Notes under the pieces: model-generated
The model's input: the letters and a program-made list of their open reading frames with translations, nothing else
Databases searched by the model: none
Told to the model about the DNA's origin: nothing
Part shown: positions 6,844 to 7,760 of the stretch, one piece after another
Layout of the letters: every line of letters starts with the position of its first letter
Numbering within the stretch: position 1 is the stretch's first letter
Origin: Candidatus Dadabacteria bacterium
GTDB taxonomy: Bacteria; Desulfobacterota_D; UBA1144; Nemesobacterales; UBA2774
Assembly (NCBI GenBank): GCA_030632765.1
Contig: DAOVUC010000069.1
Span: 1 to 7,760, forward strand
Direction of reading: 5' to 3'
DNA length: 7,760 bases
Translations under genes and position numbers: made by a program

Positions 6844-7760
6844 ATGAAAAGAAAAATACTCGTTATAGATGATGAAGAAAGTATAAGATGGGTGCTCGGC
6901 AAGTGCCTTGAAAAAGCAGGGTACGAAGTCGAATACGGAGAAAACGGTTCCGAGGGTATTGATAAGGCTTTATCTGGCAGCTTCTCCTCAATCATACTCG
7001 ACATAACCATGCCTGATATGACTGGTTTTGATGTATTGAAAGAAATAAGGACTGAGGGCATAGATTCCCCCGTAATAATTATTACCGCTCAAAATACGGT
7101 GAAAAATGCTATCGAAGCTATGAAACAAGGCGCTTATGATTACATAGCCAAACCTTTTGATCTTGACGAGATAAGAATCACAGTACAAAGAGCTATTGAA
7201 AGTTACGAGAACTCTAAAAAATTAGACATATTACGTGCTGAGAATAGTGAAGTTGATACACTTCAGGATATAGTAGGACAGTCACAGGCAATGCTAAATA
7301 TCTACAAAATGATAGGACGCGTAGCTGAGAGGGATATAACAGTGCTTGTAAACGGTGAGAGTGGAACCGGGAAAGAACTGGTAGCCCACGCAATTCACTC
7401 CAATAGCATGAGAAGAAACAATAAACTTGTTGCCGTAAATATTGCCGCCATACCAAAGGAGCTTCTCGAGAGCGAACTTTTCGGCTATCAAAAGGGTGCT
7501 TTTACAGGTGCTTCTATTTCAAGACAAGGCCGCTTTGAAGAAGCAGACGGAGGGACACTTCACTTAGATGAAATAGGAGATATGCCGCATGAGCTGCAAA
7601 CAAAGCTACTTCGCATCTTGGAAGAGAAAAAGCTCTATCGCTTAGGGAGTGAAAAACCCTCCCCGATAGACGTAAGAATAATAGCTTCTACAAATAAAGA
7701 CCTTGAGAAAGAGGTAGCAGAGGGGAATTTCAGAGAGGATCTTTACTACAGACTAAATGC
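6844..7760 (+). CDS. ntrC: NtrC-like sigma54-dependent response regulator, N-terminal part (305 codons)
   Basis: This is the partner of the preceding kinase, an enhancer-binding activator of sigma54 promoters, cut by the right edge (full length is usually about 450-480). Residues 1-120 are a receiver domain with acidic pocket D9-D10-E11, phosphoacceptor D53 (SIILDITMPDMTG), T81 and K103 (AKPFD). After a linker, the AAA+ domain begins near residue 140 with Walker A GESGTGKE (171-178), the sigma54-contact loop GAFTGA (218-223), Walker B as LHLDEIGDMP (239-248) and the sensor I region RIIASTNKDLE. The stretch VNIAAIPKELLESELFG is very like NtrC. The DNA-binding domain is outside the window. The ATG at 6844 has only a weak TGGA site upstream; an in-frame TTG at 6829 has no better one. 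The residue before the Walker B acidic motif is His240, where Phe is commoner. Confidence 0.92.
   Translation, partial: MKRKILVIDDEESIRWVLGKCLEKAGYEVEYGENGSEGIDKALSGSFSSIILDITMPDMTGFDVLKEIRTEGIDSPVIIITAQNTVKNAIEAMKQGAYDYIAKPFDLDEIRITVQRAIESYENSKKLDILRAENSEVDTLQDIVGQSQAMLNIYKMIGRVAERDITVLVNGESGTGKELVAHAIHSNSMRRNNKLVAVNIAAIPKELLESELFGYQKGAFTGASISRQGRFEEADGGTLHLDEIGDMPHELQTKLLRILEEKKLYRLGSEKPSPIDVRIIASTNKDLEKEVAEGNFREDLYYRLN

Noticed and set aside
6822..7491. Several minus-strand open frames opposite ntrC
   Set aside because: They lie opposite the receiver and AAA+ domains, whose motifs are intact on the plus strand.
1..7760. CRISPR array, insertion sequence, riboswitch or phage genes
   Set aside because: No regularly spaced repeats, transposase or integrase motifs, terminal inverted repeats or recognisable aptamer folds are visible; all longer stretches are covered by coding genes.

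Overview
The window comes from a Gram-negative, moderately AT-rich bacterial chromosome. An outer-membrane efflux factor with a signal peptide, a CusCBA-type tripartite pump and NtrB/NtrC-type regulators all fit a diderm. The protein style suggests a deltaproteobacterial-like or related deep lineage, but the sequence alone does not fix the taxon.

Left half, minus strand (4096 down to 1): a copper/silver detoxification cluster. Transcription order is a small, apparently exported Cys/His/Met-containing protein (4096-3668, TTG start), an outer-membrane efflux factor of the CusC/TolC type (3514-2201), a CusB-type membrane fusion protein carrying an extra N-terminal heavy-metal-binding domain (2204-684), and the first 211 codons of a CusA-type RND pump (635 to the window edge). 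cusC and cusB overlap by ATGA and cusB-cusA are 48 nt apart, so these three are an operon. The small ORF is separated from cusC by 153 nt that hold a 20-bp palindrome next to a possible -10 box. Together they would collect Cu(I)/Ag(I) in the periplasm and expel it across the outer membrane. No CusF and no metal-responsive regulator lies inside the window.

Middle (4097-4416): a tRNA-Ala(GGC) gene on the minus strand, with encoded CCA and the G3:U70 alanine identity pair. Its 3' end faces the copper cluster. A 108-bp spacer between the tRNA and the next gene holds overlapping divergent promoters.

Right half, plus strand (4417-7760): homoserine dehydrogenase (hom) with a C-terminal ACT domain, then a soluble NtrB/GlnL-like PAS histidine kinase 10 nt downstream, then an NtrC-like sigma54 activator cut by the window end. 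These are closely spaced and probably co-transcribed, which couples aspartate-family amino-acid synthesis with a nitrogen-type two-component system. Most genes here are recognisable. The one really undescribed-looking item is the small exported protein at the head of the copper cluster.
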